A DNA stretch of 64,000 nt from NCBI GenBank assembly GCA_017398045.1, contig JAFQHI010000025.1, positions 248,001-312,000 on the forward strand, written 5' to 3'. Origin of the DNA: Alistipes sp. (GTDB lineage Bacteria; Bacteroidota; Bacteroidia; Bacteroidales; Rikenellaceae). Made by a program: the position numbers and the translations under genes. The notes below the pieces were generated by a model that saw only the letters and a program-made list of their open reading frames with translations, searched no databases and had not been told where the DNA came from. Positions 35,103 through 44,350 of the stretch are shown piece by piece (the stretch's first letter is position 1; each line of letters starts with the position of its first letter).

Positions 35103-35780
35103 ATGTTTATTGTTCTCGAAGGTTTGGATGGTGCGGGTAAATCGACCCAAATCAAACGCTTGACCCGTTTCTTTGAAGAGCGTGGTCGGGAGTGCGCCTA
35201 TCTCCATTTTCCGCGTTTCGATGCACCGGTCTATGGCGAGTTGATAGCCCGTTTTTTGCGTGGTGAGTTCGGCTCGGCCTCGGAGGTGAACCCCTACCTC
35301 GTAGCGTTGATTTATGCCGGTGACCGTGCCGATGCGGCTACGATGATTCGGCAGTGGCTCGATGCGGGCAAGGTGGTGATTTTGGACCGCTATGTCTATT
35401 CCAATGTCGGCTATCAGTGTGCCAAATTGGAGGCAGGCGAGGAGCGCGACCGCCTTATGCAGTGGATTCTGGAGCTGGAGTTTGGCTACAACCATATTCC
35501 CAAACCCGATTTGTCGCTCTTTTTGGATGTCCCCTTCTCCTTCACCGAGCGCAAGCTCAGCGAGCAGCGCGAAGGGGAGGACCGCGACTACCTGCAAGGC
35601 AGTAAAGATATTCACGAGGCTTCGCTTACGTTGCAGCAGCGCGTGCGCGAGGTCTATTTGTCGTGTGCCGCACGCGACGAGGCGTTGCGCGTGGTGGATT
35701 GCAGCAATGCCGAGGGGACGATGGAGCATCCCGACGGCATCTTTGCGCGTATTGAAGAACTTATTAACCCCCTCTTATAG
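35103..35780 (+). CDS. tmk: Thymidylate kinase
   Basis: A 225-residue cytoplasmic kinase that converts dTMP to dTDP. The P-loop is GLDGAGKST (8-16), the DRY motif appears as LDRYVYSN, and the LID region is YLQGSKDIHEAS. Residues of the dTMP site lie in FPRFDAPVYG. The protein is slightly longer than most bacterial TMKs, matching the Bacteroidetes form. The gene starts 59 bp after sufS. The next gene begins 2 bp after its stop, so tmk and the membrane protein are co-transcribed. Confidence 0.94.
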   Translation: MFIVLEGLDGAGKSTQIKRLTRFFEERGRECAYLHFPRFDAPVYGELIARFLRGEFGSASEVNPYLVALIYAGDRADAATMIRQWLDAGKVVILDRYVYSNVGYQCAKLEAGEERDRLMQWILELEFGYNHIPKPDLSLFLDVPFSFTERKLSEQREGEDRDYLQGSKDIHEASLTLQQRVREVYLSCAARDEALRVVDCSNAEGTMEHPDGIFARIEELINPLL

Positions 35781-35782
35781 TC

Positions 35783-36916
35783 ATGCGAACCAAACGAGCC
35801 TTTAAGAACCTCTCGCACGTGTGTCGTGTGATTTTGGCCCTTACGTTCATCTTTTCGGGCGTGGTCAAGACGGTGGACCCCTGGGGTACGGCCCTCAAAG
35901 TGAGCGAATACCTGACCATCTACGGCTGGGATTCGTTGCAGGAGTATGTGATGCCCTTTTCGATATGGTTGTGCGGTGCAGAGCTGATGATGGGTCTGAT
36001 GTTGCTGTTTAAGGTGCGCATCCGCCTCATCTCGATTTTTGCCGTCTGCTCCATGATTATCTTCACCGTCATCACCTTGTTAAGTGCTACGGTCCTGCCG
36101 GTCGAGGATTGCGGCTGCTTCGGTGAGGCAATGAAGCTCACCCCCTGGCAGACCTTCCTGAAAAACCTGGTGCTGTTGCCGTTGGCCGTGGTGGTATGGT
36201 GGCGTTACCGCCCCGACCGCATCTTCTCCTTCTCGAAGGCGGAGGTCTTCTGTACGGTGCTCTTCTTCTCGCTGGCCATGGGGTTGGGTACCTACTGCTA
36301 CTACCACCTGCCGGTCATCGATTTTCTGCCCTACAAGGTGGGAACGAACATCTACGAAGAGATGCAGCGCGAGCAGACCGCCCAGGACGAAGAGGTGGAG
36401 ACCGTGTTGGTGTATAGAAACCTCAAGAGCGGCAAGCTGAAGGAGTTCACGTTGGAGGAGAACGAGTGGCAGGACGAAACGCAGTGGGAGTGGGTAGAGA
36501 CCCGCACCGAGAGCGAGAAGAATGTCGTGCGGGCGATGATTAGCGAGTTTGCCGTCCACAATGCCGATGGCGATGCCACGGAGCAGCTGCTTACCTTCCC
36601 CGGCCGTCAATATCTGTTCTGTGTAACCGATATGGACCACATTCCGCCGATGTGTGAAAACATACTCTATGATTTGGCCGATAATGCCGGTATGCTGGGA
36701 CAGCGCATTGCCCTCTTGACCCCCGACCCGCTCTACGACCGCACCCACTTTTGGATTGCCGGCACGAAGGTCTATTGCTACAACATTGATGCTTCGACCA
36801 TGAAGACCATGTTGCGTGCCGAAAACGGTGTGGTGGTGTTGGACGATGGTGTCATCACGGGAAAATACAACTGCATGACCATGCGGTTGAGCGTCTCGCA
36901 TTTAGAGAACCAATAA
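35783..36916 (+). CDS. DoxX/MauE-like integral membrane protein
   Basis: A 377-residue protein. The N-terminal 165 residues have four or five membrane helices of DoxX/MauE type, starting FSGVVKTVDPWGTALKVSEYL. A cysteine pair lies in the conserved VEDCGCFGEAMKLTPW, reminiscent of proteins handling thiol redox or quinones. After a further helix (about 152-170) comes a soluble C-terminal domain of about 190 residues without recognised motifs (FPGRQYLFCVTDMDHIPPMCENILYDL and following), perhaps thioredoxin-like. I believe it belongs to the family NCBI calls BT_3928, from memory. Function unknown. It begins 2 bp after tmk. Confidence 0.78.
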   Translation: MRTKRAFKNLSHVCRVILALTFIFSGVVKTVDPWGTALKVSEYLTIYGWDSLQEYVMPFSIWLCGAELMMGLMLLFKVRIRLISIFAVCSMIIFTVITLLSATVLPVEDCGCFGEAMKLTPWQTFLKNLVLLPLAVVVWWRYRPDRIFSFSKAEVFCTVLFFSLAMGLGTYCYYHLPVIDFLPYKVGTNIYEEMQREQTAQDEEVETVLVYRNLKSGKLKEFTLEENEWQDETQWEWVETRTESEKNVVRAMISEFAVHNADGDATEQLLTFPGRQYLFCVTDMDHIPPMCENILYDLADNAGMLGQRIALLTPDPLYDRTHFWIAGTKVYCYNIDASTMKTMLRAENGVVVLDDGVITGKYNCMTMRLSVSHLENQ

Positions 36917-36924
36917 GAAAAACT

Positions 36925-39909
36925 ATGCGAAAACTTCTCTTGTTGATAATTGGCCTTGTAAGCCTTTCAGTGGCCGATGCACAGTCGCCGGAGGGGGCTG
37001 CGGCACGTCTGCGCGGTCGGGAACTCTACGAGGCCGGCCGTTGGAGCGATGCCCGCCATGCCTTCCGCGAGGCGCAACAACACACCCCCTCAAACGAGGT
37101 GGCAGCCCGCGAAGAGATTGATTATCACCTCGCGGCACTCTCCGTCGAGTTGGGGTCGGAGGAGGCCGATAAGGCGTTGGAGGAGTTTATGCGTCGCTAT
37201 CCGAATTCGACCTATGGCAATCGGGTGCGCTTCTCGCTCGGCTCGTACTATTGTGCCGAGGGCGACCACGCCAAGGCGCGTCGTTACTTCTCGGAGTGCG
37301 CCTACAAGGCGTTGAGTAGCCGTGAGCAGGAGCGTTACGACCTCCGTATGGGTTATATCTCCTTCCACGAAGGCGATTATACCGAGGCCTACAACTATTT
37401 CAACCGTATCAGCCCCGAGTCGAGCGTTGCCGACCATGCCACCTACTACCGCGCCTATATGGATTATGCCGAGGGGCGCAACGAGGCGGCCAAGGAGAAA
37501 TTTGTTGCCCTGCTCGACTCGCCCGCCTATGGCAAGTTGGCCCCCTACTACCTGCTCCAACTCGAGTTTCTCGCCGGCAACTATCGCTACGTGGTGGAGC
37601 ATGGCGAGGTGCTGGCTGCGGAGGCGGTGGGGGAGCGTAGAGCCGAAATCGAGCGTGTGATGGCCGAATCGTGGTTCCATCTCGACAACTATAGCAATAC
37701 GTTGCAGCATCTCGACGCCTATATGGCTGCAGGTGGCGAAGGGGGGCGTGAAGATGCCTACCTGAAGGGCTTCTCGCTCTATCGTCTGGCTCGCTACGAG
37801 GAGGCCGAGCCGTGGTTGCGCCGGGCTTGCGGACCGCAGGATGCCCTGACACAGAATGCCTCCTATCACCTGGCCGACTGCTACCTGCGCCTGGGGCAAA
37901 AGGAGCAGGCACAGCAGGCCTTTGCCATGGCTACGGACCACGAGCTGGATGCCGTGATTGCCGAGGATGCCCTCTTCAACTGCGCCAAACTGCAATATGA
38001 GTTGGGTGGGGGAGCCTTCAATGGTGCCATCCACCTGCTGAATCGCTACCTGCAAACCTATCCCCGCTCACGACGCGCCGAGGAGGCTCGCACGTTGCTC
38101 ATTGCGGCCTACTACAATTCGCGCGATTACGATGCCGCCTATCGCGCCATTAAGTCGATGCCTGCGGCCGATGCCGAATTGCGTACCGTGCTGCAAAAAA
38201 TCACCTATTTTCGCGCACTGGAGGCCTACGAGGCGGGTAACCTGTCGGCTGCCCATAGCGCACTTGCCGAATCGGTACAGTTGGGCGTGTCGCCCCGCTA
38301 CACGGCTTTGAGCCTCTTCTGGCAGGGAGAGATTGCCTATTGCGAGGGCGACTATACCACGGCTGCCGCGAAGTTCGATAACTACCTGAAACGCGCTCCG
38401 CAAAACGAGCGGGAGTATGCCTTGGCGCAGTATAATCTGGCCTATTGCCACTTCCAGCGTGAGCGGATGGCAGATGCCGAGCAGGGCTTTGAACGCTTCC
38501 TCTCGACCTATACCCGTCGTGACGGCTATCGCGGTGATGCGCTGAATCGCCTGGGCGATGCAGCCTATTCGGAGCGTCGCTATGACGAGGCCGAGAGCCG
38601 CTATCGTCAGGCTATGGCCGTAGGAGGCTCGACGGCCCACTATGCCGCCTATAAGCGGGCCGTAACGCTCGGTATCATGGGGCGTGTGAGCGAGAAACAG
38701 CAGGCCCTGCAACAAATTGTGCGCAGTGGCGCGGGAGACTATTGCGAGGAGGCACACTATGAGCTGGGACGCACCTGCATCGGACAGGAAAAGTACAGCG
38801 AGGGTGCCACCTATCTCGAACAATTCGTCAAACGATACCCCGCATCGAGTCGCCTGACCCAAGCCTATGCCGACCTGGGATTGGCCTACCTCAATCTGGG
38901 GAAGCGCAACGAATCGTTGGCGGCTTATAACACGGTCGTGGAGAAGGCTCCGCGCTCGGAGGAGGCGCGTGAGGCGATGCAGGGTATCCGCGATATCTAC
39001 CTTTCGGATGGCAATGCCGAGGGCTATTTTGCCTATGCCGAACGTGCCGGTATGGAGAGCGACCTGACGGCTCTTTCGCGCGATTCGCTCTCCTTCTCGG
39101 CTGCACAGAGCCTCTATCTGGATGCATCGCGCAAAGAGGATGCCGAACGCTCCCTGCGTAGCTATCTGAAGAGCTATCCGAAGGGTAACTACCGCGTCGA
39201 TGCGCTCTACTACCTCTCGTCGCTCTACCTGCAACGTGGAGCCAATGAGGAGGCCATCGAACCCCTCACCGAACTTGCCGACCTCGGACAACACCAATAC
39301 AGGGTTGAATCGCTCAAGCAGTTGGCTAAACTCACCTATGAGGCCGACCGCTACGCAGAGGCGGCTGCGGCCTATCGCAAACTCTTCGATGTGCTGACCA
39401 CGAGTCAGGAGCGCGAGGAGGCGATGACGGCCTATGTGCGCTCGATGATGCTGACCGGCGACAAGGAGGCGATTGCCAAGATGGCGGCCGATGTGGTGGC
39501 GCAGGAGGGTGCCGGAGCGACGGCTACGCGCGAGGCGAAGTATGCCTGGGCGGAGCAGATGCGCGAGGAGGGACGTTCGGAGGCGGCCCACCTGCTCTAC
39601 GAACAACTTGCCTCCGAAGTACGTACCAAGGAGGGTTCGGCAGCCGCCTATCGGGTGATTGAACACGACTTTGCCAACGGTGAGGGTGACTTGGATGCCG
39701 TCGAAAAGGCGATTTTTGCCTATTCGGAGCGAAGCCCCAAGGCCTACTACCTGGCTAAAGCCTACCTCTTGTTGGGCGATTTGTACCTCAAGCGGAACGA
39801 TATGTTCCAGGCTCGTGCCACCTATCAGAGCGTGGTGGATGGCTACTCGCCGCAGGATGACGGCATTGTGGAGGAGGCACGGCAACGAATCGAAAAAATG
39901 AGTGAATGA
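36925..39909 (+). CDS. Large exported tetratricopeptide-repeat protein
   Basis: A 994-residue protein with a signal peptide (1-20, LLLIIGLVSLSVADAQS). The rest is an almost continuous TPR solenoid, e.g. AARLRGRELYEAGRWSDARHAF, ALNRLGDAAYSERRYDEAESRYRQAM, AYADLGLAYLNLGKRNESLAAYNTVV and VDALYYLSSLYLQRGANEEAIEPLTEL. Such long periplasmic TPR arrays in Bacteroidetes (YbgF/BamD-like) act as scaffolds. It overlaps the next gene, a beta-barrel protein, by 4 bp (ATGA), so the two are translationally coupled and probably form one complex at the outer membrane. Specific function unknown. Confidence 0.86.
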   Translation: MRKLLLLIIGLVSLSVADAQSPEGAAARLRGRELYEAGRWSDARHAFREAQQHTPSNEVAAREEIDYHLAALSVELGSEEADKALEEFMRRYPNSTYGNRVRFSLGSYYCAEGDHAKARRYFSECAYKALSSREQERYDLRMGYISFHEGDYTEAYNYFNRISPESSVADHATYYRAYMDYAEGRNEAAKEKFVALLDSPAYGKLAPYYLLQLEFLAGNYRYVVEHGEVLAAEAVGERRAEIERVMAESWFHLDNYSNTLQHLDAYMAAGGEGGREDAYLKGFSLYRLARYEEAEPWLRRACGPQDALTQNASYHLADCYLRLGQKEQAQQAFAMATDHELDAVIAEDALFNCAKLQYELGGGAFNGAIHLLNRYLQTYPRSRRAEEARTLLIAAYYNSRDYDAAYRAIKSMPAADAELRTVLQKITYFRALEAYEAGNLSAAHSALAESVQLGVSPRYTALSLFWQGEIAYCEGDYTTAAAKFDNYLKRAPQNEREYALAQYNLAYCHFQRERMADAEQGFERFLSTYTRRDGYRGDALNRLGDAAYSERRYDEAESRYRQAMAVGGSTAHYAAYKRAVTLGIMGRVSEKQQALQQIVRSGAGDYCEEAHYELGRTCIGQEKYSEGATYLEQFVKRYPASSRLTQAYADLGLAYLNLGKRNESLAAYNTVVEKAPRSEEAREAMQGIRDIYLSDGNAEGYFAYAERAGMESDLTALSRDSLSFSAAQSLYLDASRKEDAERSLRSYLKSYPKGNYRVDALYYLSSLYLQRGANEEAIEPLTELADLGQHQYRVESLKQLAKLTYEADRYAEAAAAYRKLFDVLTTSQEREEAMTAYVRSMMLTGDKEAIAKMAADVVAQEGAGATATREAKYAWAEQMREEGRSEAAHLLYEQLASEVRTKEGSAAAYRVIEHDFANGEGDLDAVEKAIFAYSERSPKAYYLAKAYLLLGDLYLKRNDMFQARATYQSVVDGYSPQDDGIVEEARQRIEKMSE

Positions 39910-41612
39910 TGAAATTGCGTTTGATAGGGCTGTGTGCGGTGTTGCTGACCGCCTGGACGGCCCAAGCACAGGTTGCAAAGCAGGTCGAGGTGACGAAGGC
40001 CTATGTTCCCTCGTTGGAGCCGGCTACGAAGCTCCACATCGCTCCCGATATGACCGATACGACGCAACTGCGTCCCGAAATCGACTATACGGTGACCCCC
40101 CTTTCGCTCGAAACTTCGCTTTCGACCCGCCCCATACGGCCTGCGACGGTCACCTATTGGGAGTTTAACCGCCCGCAACCCTTCTTTTTGAAGGCGGGTA
40201 TCGGCTATCCCCTGCAATCGGTCTTGGAGTTCAACGCTTCGACCCAAAACCCCGGAACGGGCTACGCCTTGGGTTACCTGCAACACGAGGGACGTTTCGG
40301 AAGGGTGAAGAACGACTTTGGCGTGAAGAATTATGCTACGCGCATGATGAACCGTGTAGGTGGCGCAGCCGGCCTGTATTGGGGGCGTCGCGTGGTGGAG
40401 GCCGACCTGAATTATCGGTTGCGTCGTGATTGCCGCTATGGTATGTATTATCCGAAGGGGTCGCCGATTCCGGGTGATAAACTGCACTATTCGGATGCCA
40501 ACTTTGCGGTGCGATTGGGCGACGATTTTCTGAATCTGCAACGCTTTAATTTCGAAGTGGCACTCCACGGTTCGCTCTTTATGGATAACTCCGACCCCCT
40601 CTTCGAGCTGCAAAAGAGCAACCAGATGGATCTCGGTGCCAAACTACGTATGGCGCGTGCCTGGCGTTCCGGTCGTTTCGATGTCCGCGCGGCCTACCGC
40701 TTGATGGATGGTCGCAAAGGGCTGAAGGGGTATGACGAGCAGCTCCTGATGGCCGGTTTGAGCTATGGGGTTACACGTTCGCGCCTGCTGTTGGAGGTGG
40801 GTGCCGACTTCTATCACGACCGCATTCGTCGCATGGAGCAAGAGCGCGAAGCAGAGAATTATATCCTCCCCGCGCTGAAGATGGAGTGGAGCTTGGCACG
40901 CAAGGCATTGAAGCCGTTTGTGAACTTGGAGAGCGGATTTAGCACCAACGATTTCCGCTCACTTACGGAGGAGAATCCCTACCTGCTGACTGCGCTGTGG
41001 GGTGCAAAACCGACGGTCGATTACGACCTGAAGGCGGGTCTGAAAGGCTCGTTTGGCCGCGACCGCTTTGCTTATCGTCTCTATGTACAGCTGTTGCATC
41101 GTCGTAACCACAACTATTGGGTGATGCCCGTACTTCACACGGCGATGCCGACCCACTATTTCGGTGGTTGGATGACCCTTTGTCAGGATGACCTCTCGGC
41201 CGCAGGGTTGGGGGGCGAGTTGAGCTATCGTCCCGACACCTCGCTCCTGTTCGAGGTGTCGGCTTTGTTGCGCTCCTTCGAGGAGGAGGGGTCGTTGCCC
41301 GTGGCCCAGCCGGAGCTGACCGGAGCCTTCGGCATGAGGTATGAACATCCGAAATTCCGTCTTGGTGTGCGTGCTGCGGTGGTGAGCGAGTGTGCCTGGG
41401 CCTATGTATCTACCGATGCGCCCTATCAGGTGAAAGGACGTTTTGAAAGCCCCTTTGCAGTCGATGTGCAGCTCGATTTCGAGTGGATTTTCTCACCGAC
41501 GATTACGGGCTTTATCGAGGGCCGGAACCTCGCCAATCAGTCGCTCTATCGCTTTGCCAACTACCGCGAATATGGCATCAATGCCCTGGTGGGTGTGAAG
41601 ATGAGTTTTTAA
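39906..41612 (+). CDS. Outer-membrane beta-barrel protein, TonB-receptor-like barrel
   Basis: A 568-residue protein with a signal peptide (MKLRLIGLCAVLLTAWTAQAQ). A short extension (VEVTKAYVPSLEPATKLHIAPDM) follows, then a barrel of amphipathic strands ending in the terminal aromatic NALVGVKMSF typical of outer-membrane porin-like proteins. The C-terminal strands (FIEGRNLANQSLYRFANYREYGIN) match the end of TonB-dependent receptors, but no plug domain is seen, so it is not a normal receptor. It overlaps the TPR gene upstream by 4 bp. Such TPR/barrel pairs recur in Bacteroidetes; the task of the pair is unknown. Confidence 0.78.
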   Translation: MMKLRLIGLCAVLLTAWTAQAQVAKQVEVTKAYVPSLEPATKLHIAPDMTDTTQLRPEIDYTVTPLSLETSLSTRPIRPATVTYWEFNRPQPFFLKAGIGYPLQSVLEFNASTQNPGTGYALGYLQHEGRFGRVKNDFGVKNYATRMMNRVGGAAGLYWGRRVVEADLNYRLRRDCRYGMYYPKGSPIPGDKLHYSDANFAVRLGDDFLNLQRFNFEVALHGSLFMDNSDPLFELQKSNQMDLGAKLRMARAWRSGRFDVRAAYRLMDGRKGLKGYDEQLLMAGLSYGVTRSRLLLEVGADFYHDRIRRMEQEREAENYILPALKMEWSLARKALKPFVNLESGFSTNDFRSLTEENPYLLTALWGAKPTVDYDLKAGLKGSFGRDRFAYRLYVQLLHRRNHNYWVMPVLHTAMPTHYFGGWMTLCQDDLSAAGLGGELSYRPDTSLLFEVSALLRSFEEEGSLPVAQPELTGAFGMRYEHPKFRLGVRAAVVSECAWAYVSTDAPYQVKGRFESPFAVDVQLDFEWIFSPTITGFIEGRNLANQSLYRFANYREYGINALVGVKMSF

Positions 41613-41745
41613 GAGGAAAGAGAAAAGAGGAGAGAGCGAAGAGGAAAGAAAGTTGAGAGTTGAAAGTTGAGAGCCAGAATACCCTTTAGTCGCCTTTAGC
41701 CACCTTTAGTAACCTTTAGTAACCTTTAGCAGCCCTTCCCCTTTG
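41613..41745. repeat. Purine-arm/pyrimidine-arm intergenic repeat, copy 7
   Basis: Immediately after the stop: a polypurine arm (GAGGAAAGAGAAAAGAGGAG, then AAGTTGAGAGTTGAAAGTTG), followed by pyrimidine units CCTTTAGTCG, CCTTTAGCCA, CCTTTAGTAA twice. The GTTGAGAGTTGA part is shared with copy 8 at 50750. Confidence 0.8.
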
Positions 41746-41754
41746 GGTGGGGAG

Positions 41755-41795
41755 CATAAAAAACGGAGGCCGATTCAGTAGAATCGGCCTCCGCT
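41755..41795 (-). terminator. Terminator of the surface lipoprotein gene
   Basis: A perfect 13-bp stem (CGGAGGCCGATTC, 41764-41776, and its complement at 41781-41793, loop AGTA). On the minus strand it is followed by TTTTTT, so it ends the minus-strand TonB-receptor/lipoprotein transcript. Confidence 0.92.
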
Positions 41796-41814
41796 GTTTA
41801 TGAGGGTCTTGTCG

Positions 41815-44337
41815 TTAGATTTCCGTCATCGAACCCTCGGCGTATTGGAACTTACCCGTATCAACTACGTCGAACGTGTAGGCGTAGTTGACATTCGGAC
41901 CATAAGCATAGACCTTGATAACCACCTTCTTGTACTCGGCGGGGGTCATCTCGGGATAGACATAGCCCAGCACGGCGGCAAATACCTCTGCCGTGTTCTC
42001 CTTGAGCTTGGCTACAATCTCATCGTCCGACAGGTCGCCCATGCCGGCAGCGGCGAAACCACCCTTGCAGGCCGAAGCACGCCAATCCATGTTGCCGTAG
42101 TAGGCCGAAGCACCCGTGTAGAACTCGTTGTTACCGTAGTTCGATACCCAGTAGTTGCCGGCCGGCTTCTCACCGTTGATGGTTACAATGTCGGTCGAAA
42201 TGATGACACCTGCGTTGTCGCGGGCCGGTGCGCCCATCGGCACATCCTTGTTGTCATATACCCAGTTTACGCAGTACTGGTAGAAGGCCTTCGTGTCGGC
42301 ACCGTTGCCCGTGTAGTCCAGCTCCAGCGTGCGGTCGATGGCCCATGCGCCCTCGGCCTTACGGAACTGGTCGGTCTTGGTGGCGAAGTAAGCCGTCTTA
42401 TTCCAAATCGTACCATCCGATACATACTCATCCACCTTCCACGAGGTAGCACCACCGGCGTAGCAGCGATAAGCGACATAGGCTACATCACCCTCCATGG
42501 CATAGGGCTGCGTCTTACCCAGGAACTTGGGCAGGTAGTTGTCCTGTGCGGGGTTGGTGAAGTTACCATACTTTTGGCCCATCTCCGTGTAGTCCGAAGG
42601 CTGTACGGCTACAATCTCCGTATCCTCGAAGGCCGTGCCGTTCCACTTGAAGTAGGCGTACTTCTTCTCGCTCGTCACCGTAGCGGCCTTCGGCTCGCTC
42701 GAAACGGCAGCCGTCGTCTCGCCACCTACCAGCTTGAAGAGCGTGGGATAAACACCGCGCGAGTCGGGGTAGCAACCGAACGATGAGTAGTTCGAATCGT
42801 ACTGCAGCGTCTTCGACATCGTGACATTCGTCACCGAGAAGGTGCCGTCACCATTCGCCGTGAAGGTATAGCCGTAGCCATCCGTACCGGCCGTGTCCGA
42901 AACATTGAACGAGTTGTAGGAGCCGCTCAGGTAGTAGTAGCGACCATCCGTGCCCTGGAGCGTGTACTGACCCTCGGTCGAGGCGGCAGCTACGGTCCAA
43001 GCAACCGCGTTCGAAGCGTCATCAACAGCGATTTGGCCGTTCTCGATCGTCAGCGAGGTACCGGTGGGGTAGCCGTACTTCTTGTCGGCAGCCAGCGGCG
43101 TTACAGCGTAGTTGGCCGTCTCAGTTACCGATACCAGGAGGTACTGACCTGCACCGTCGAACGAGCTAACCTGCTGGTAAACGGGCGTCGTCGGGGTCGA
43201 GGGGGTCGACGAACCAACAGCCGTTACATCCACATAAGCCGTGCCGGCCTCGTTGAGAACGAAGATGTGGGGTACGATACCGCGAATATCGGGGTAGCAA
43301 CCAAACGACGAGTAGTTCGAATCGTACTGCAGCGACTTGGTCATCGTTACGTTCGTAATGGCGAAGGTACCATCCTCGTTGGGCGTGAAGGTAAAGCCGT
43401 AGCCATCCGTGCCGGCATCAGCCGATACGTTGAACGAGTTGTAGGAGCCGCTCAGGTAGTAGTAGCGGGCATCGGGAGCCTGGATGGTGTACTCGCCTTC
43501 GGTCGAGGTGGCCGTTACGGTCCAAGCCAAGGCGTTGGTCGTGTCATCAGCCGTGATAGCGTTCTCGGCAATCGTAACCTCGGTGCCGGTGGGGTAGCCA
43601 TATTTCTTATCGGCTGCCAGCGGCGTTACGGCGTAGTTAGCCGTCTCCGACAGGGCTACGATGAGGTACTTACCCTCGCCCGGGAACTTCACTTCGGGCT
43701 GCTCGGGCTCCTGCGGATTCTCGGGCTGCTCGGGGTTCTCCGGCTCCTCCTCGGTCGAAGGCTCCTCGGCCGAATAATTATAGGTAACGGCTACGTACTG
43801 GCCGGCCTCCATGCCCTCGCTCGGAATCACCGACTTGAGCTTGGCCACCGTCTTGGGCGTAACAGCCTTTACGTAATCCTCCTCGCTTTCCCAGATTGCC
43901 TTGTAGTTATCCTCCGAGAGGGTGTACTCCGTAGCGGCATTCATGGCAGCAATCTCCTCCGGCATATCGAGTGCCGTGGTGTAGGTTACCATCACAATCG
44001 AGTTGTTGTCGAGGGTGGGGTAGGCCGACGAAAGGAAGGCCGGAATATAGGCGGCAGCCTCGTCGGGGGTCGAGAAATACTTGTTCTTACCAATAGCGGC
44101 GAGGGCATCTACGGCCTCCTGACCGGCAGCCTCGGCATTGGTCTTGTTGGTCGAGTTCTTCGAGATGGTCGAGTAATCGTCCTCCGTAAGGGTGTATTCG
44201 ATGCTCTGTACATCCGTAATCTCGGTTTCAGGCTCGTAGCCGTCAATCATATGCTCGTTGTAGAAGTCCGACTCGCAACCCCAGGCCACAACGGCTACGG
44301 CAGCAAGCGACAAGAGCTGTTTGATATACTTATTCAT
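41815..44337 (-). CDS. Surface lipoprotein with two duplicated domains
   Basis: An 840-residue lipoprotein; the lipobox VAWGC follows a hydrophobic signal. The start is ATG 44337; the upstream TTG is unlikely. The N-terminal region contains two similar segments of YTLTEDDY/YTLSEDNY type. A Pro/Glu linker (EEPSTEEEPENPEQPENP) follows. Then come two near-identical domains at about 219-364 and 392-538, each with ANYAVTPLAADKKYGYPTGT, RYYYLSGSYNSFNVS and LQYDSNYSSFGCYPD. A distinct C-terminal domain (about 560-840) ends the protein. It lies 13 bp after a TonB-dependent receptor, so it is probably the receptor's surface partner, in the role SusD plays for SusC though not SusD-like. The ligand is unknown. 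Confidence 0.8.
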   Translation of the reverse strand: MNKYIKQLLSLAAVAVVAWGCESDFYNEHMIDGYEPETEITDVQSIEYTLTEDDYSTISKNSTNKTNAEAAGQEAVDALAAIGKNKYFSTPDEAAAYIPAFLSSAYPTLDNNSIVMVTYTTALDMPEEIAAMNAATEYTLSEDNYKAIWESEEDYVKAVTPKTVAKLKSVIPSEGMEAGQYVAVTYNYSAEEPSTEEEPENPEQPENPQEPEQPEVKFPGEGKYLIVALSETANYAVTPLAADKKYGYPTGTEVTIAENAITADDTTNALAWTVTATSTEGEYTIQAPDARYYYLSGSYNSFNVSADAGTDGYGFTFTPNEDGTFAITNVTMTKSLQYDSNYSSFGCYPDIRGIVPHIFVLNEAGTAYVDVTAVGSSTPSTPTTPVYQQVSSFDGAGQYLLVSVTETANYAVTPLAADKKYGYPTGTSLTIENGQIAVDDASNAVAWTVAAASTEGQYTLQGTDGRYYYLSGSYNSFNVSDTAGTDGYGYTFTANGDGTFSVTNVTMSKTLQYDSNYSSFGCYPDSRGVYPTLFKLVGGETTAAVSSEPKAATVTSEKKYAYFKWNGTAFEDTEIVAVQPSDYTEMGQKYGNFTNPAQDNYLPKFLGKTQPYAMEGDVAYVAYRCYAGGATSWKVDEYVSDGTIWNKTAYFATKTDQFRKAEGAWAIDRTLELDYTGNGADTKAFYQYCVNWVYDNKDVPMGAPARDNAGVIISTDIVTINGEKPAGNYWVSNYGNNEFYTGASAYYGNMDWRASACKGGFAAAGMGDLSDDEIVAKLKENTAEVFAAVLGYVYPEMTPAEYKKVVIKVYAYGPNVNYAYTFDVVDTGKFQYAEGSMTEI

Positions 44338-44350
44338 AATCGTCAATCGT

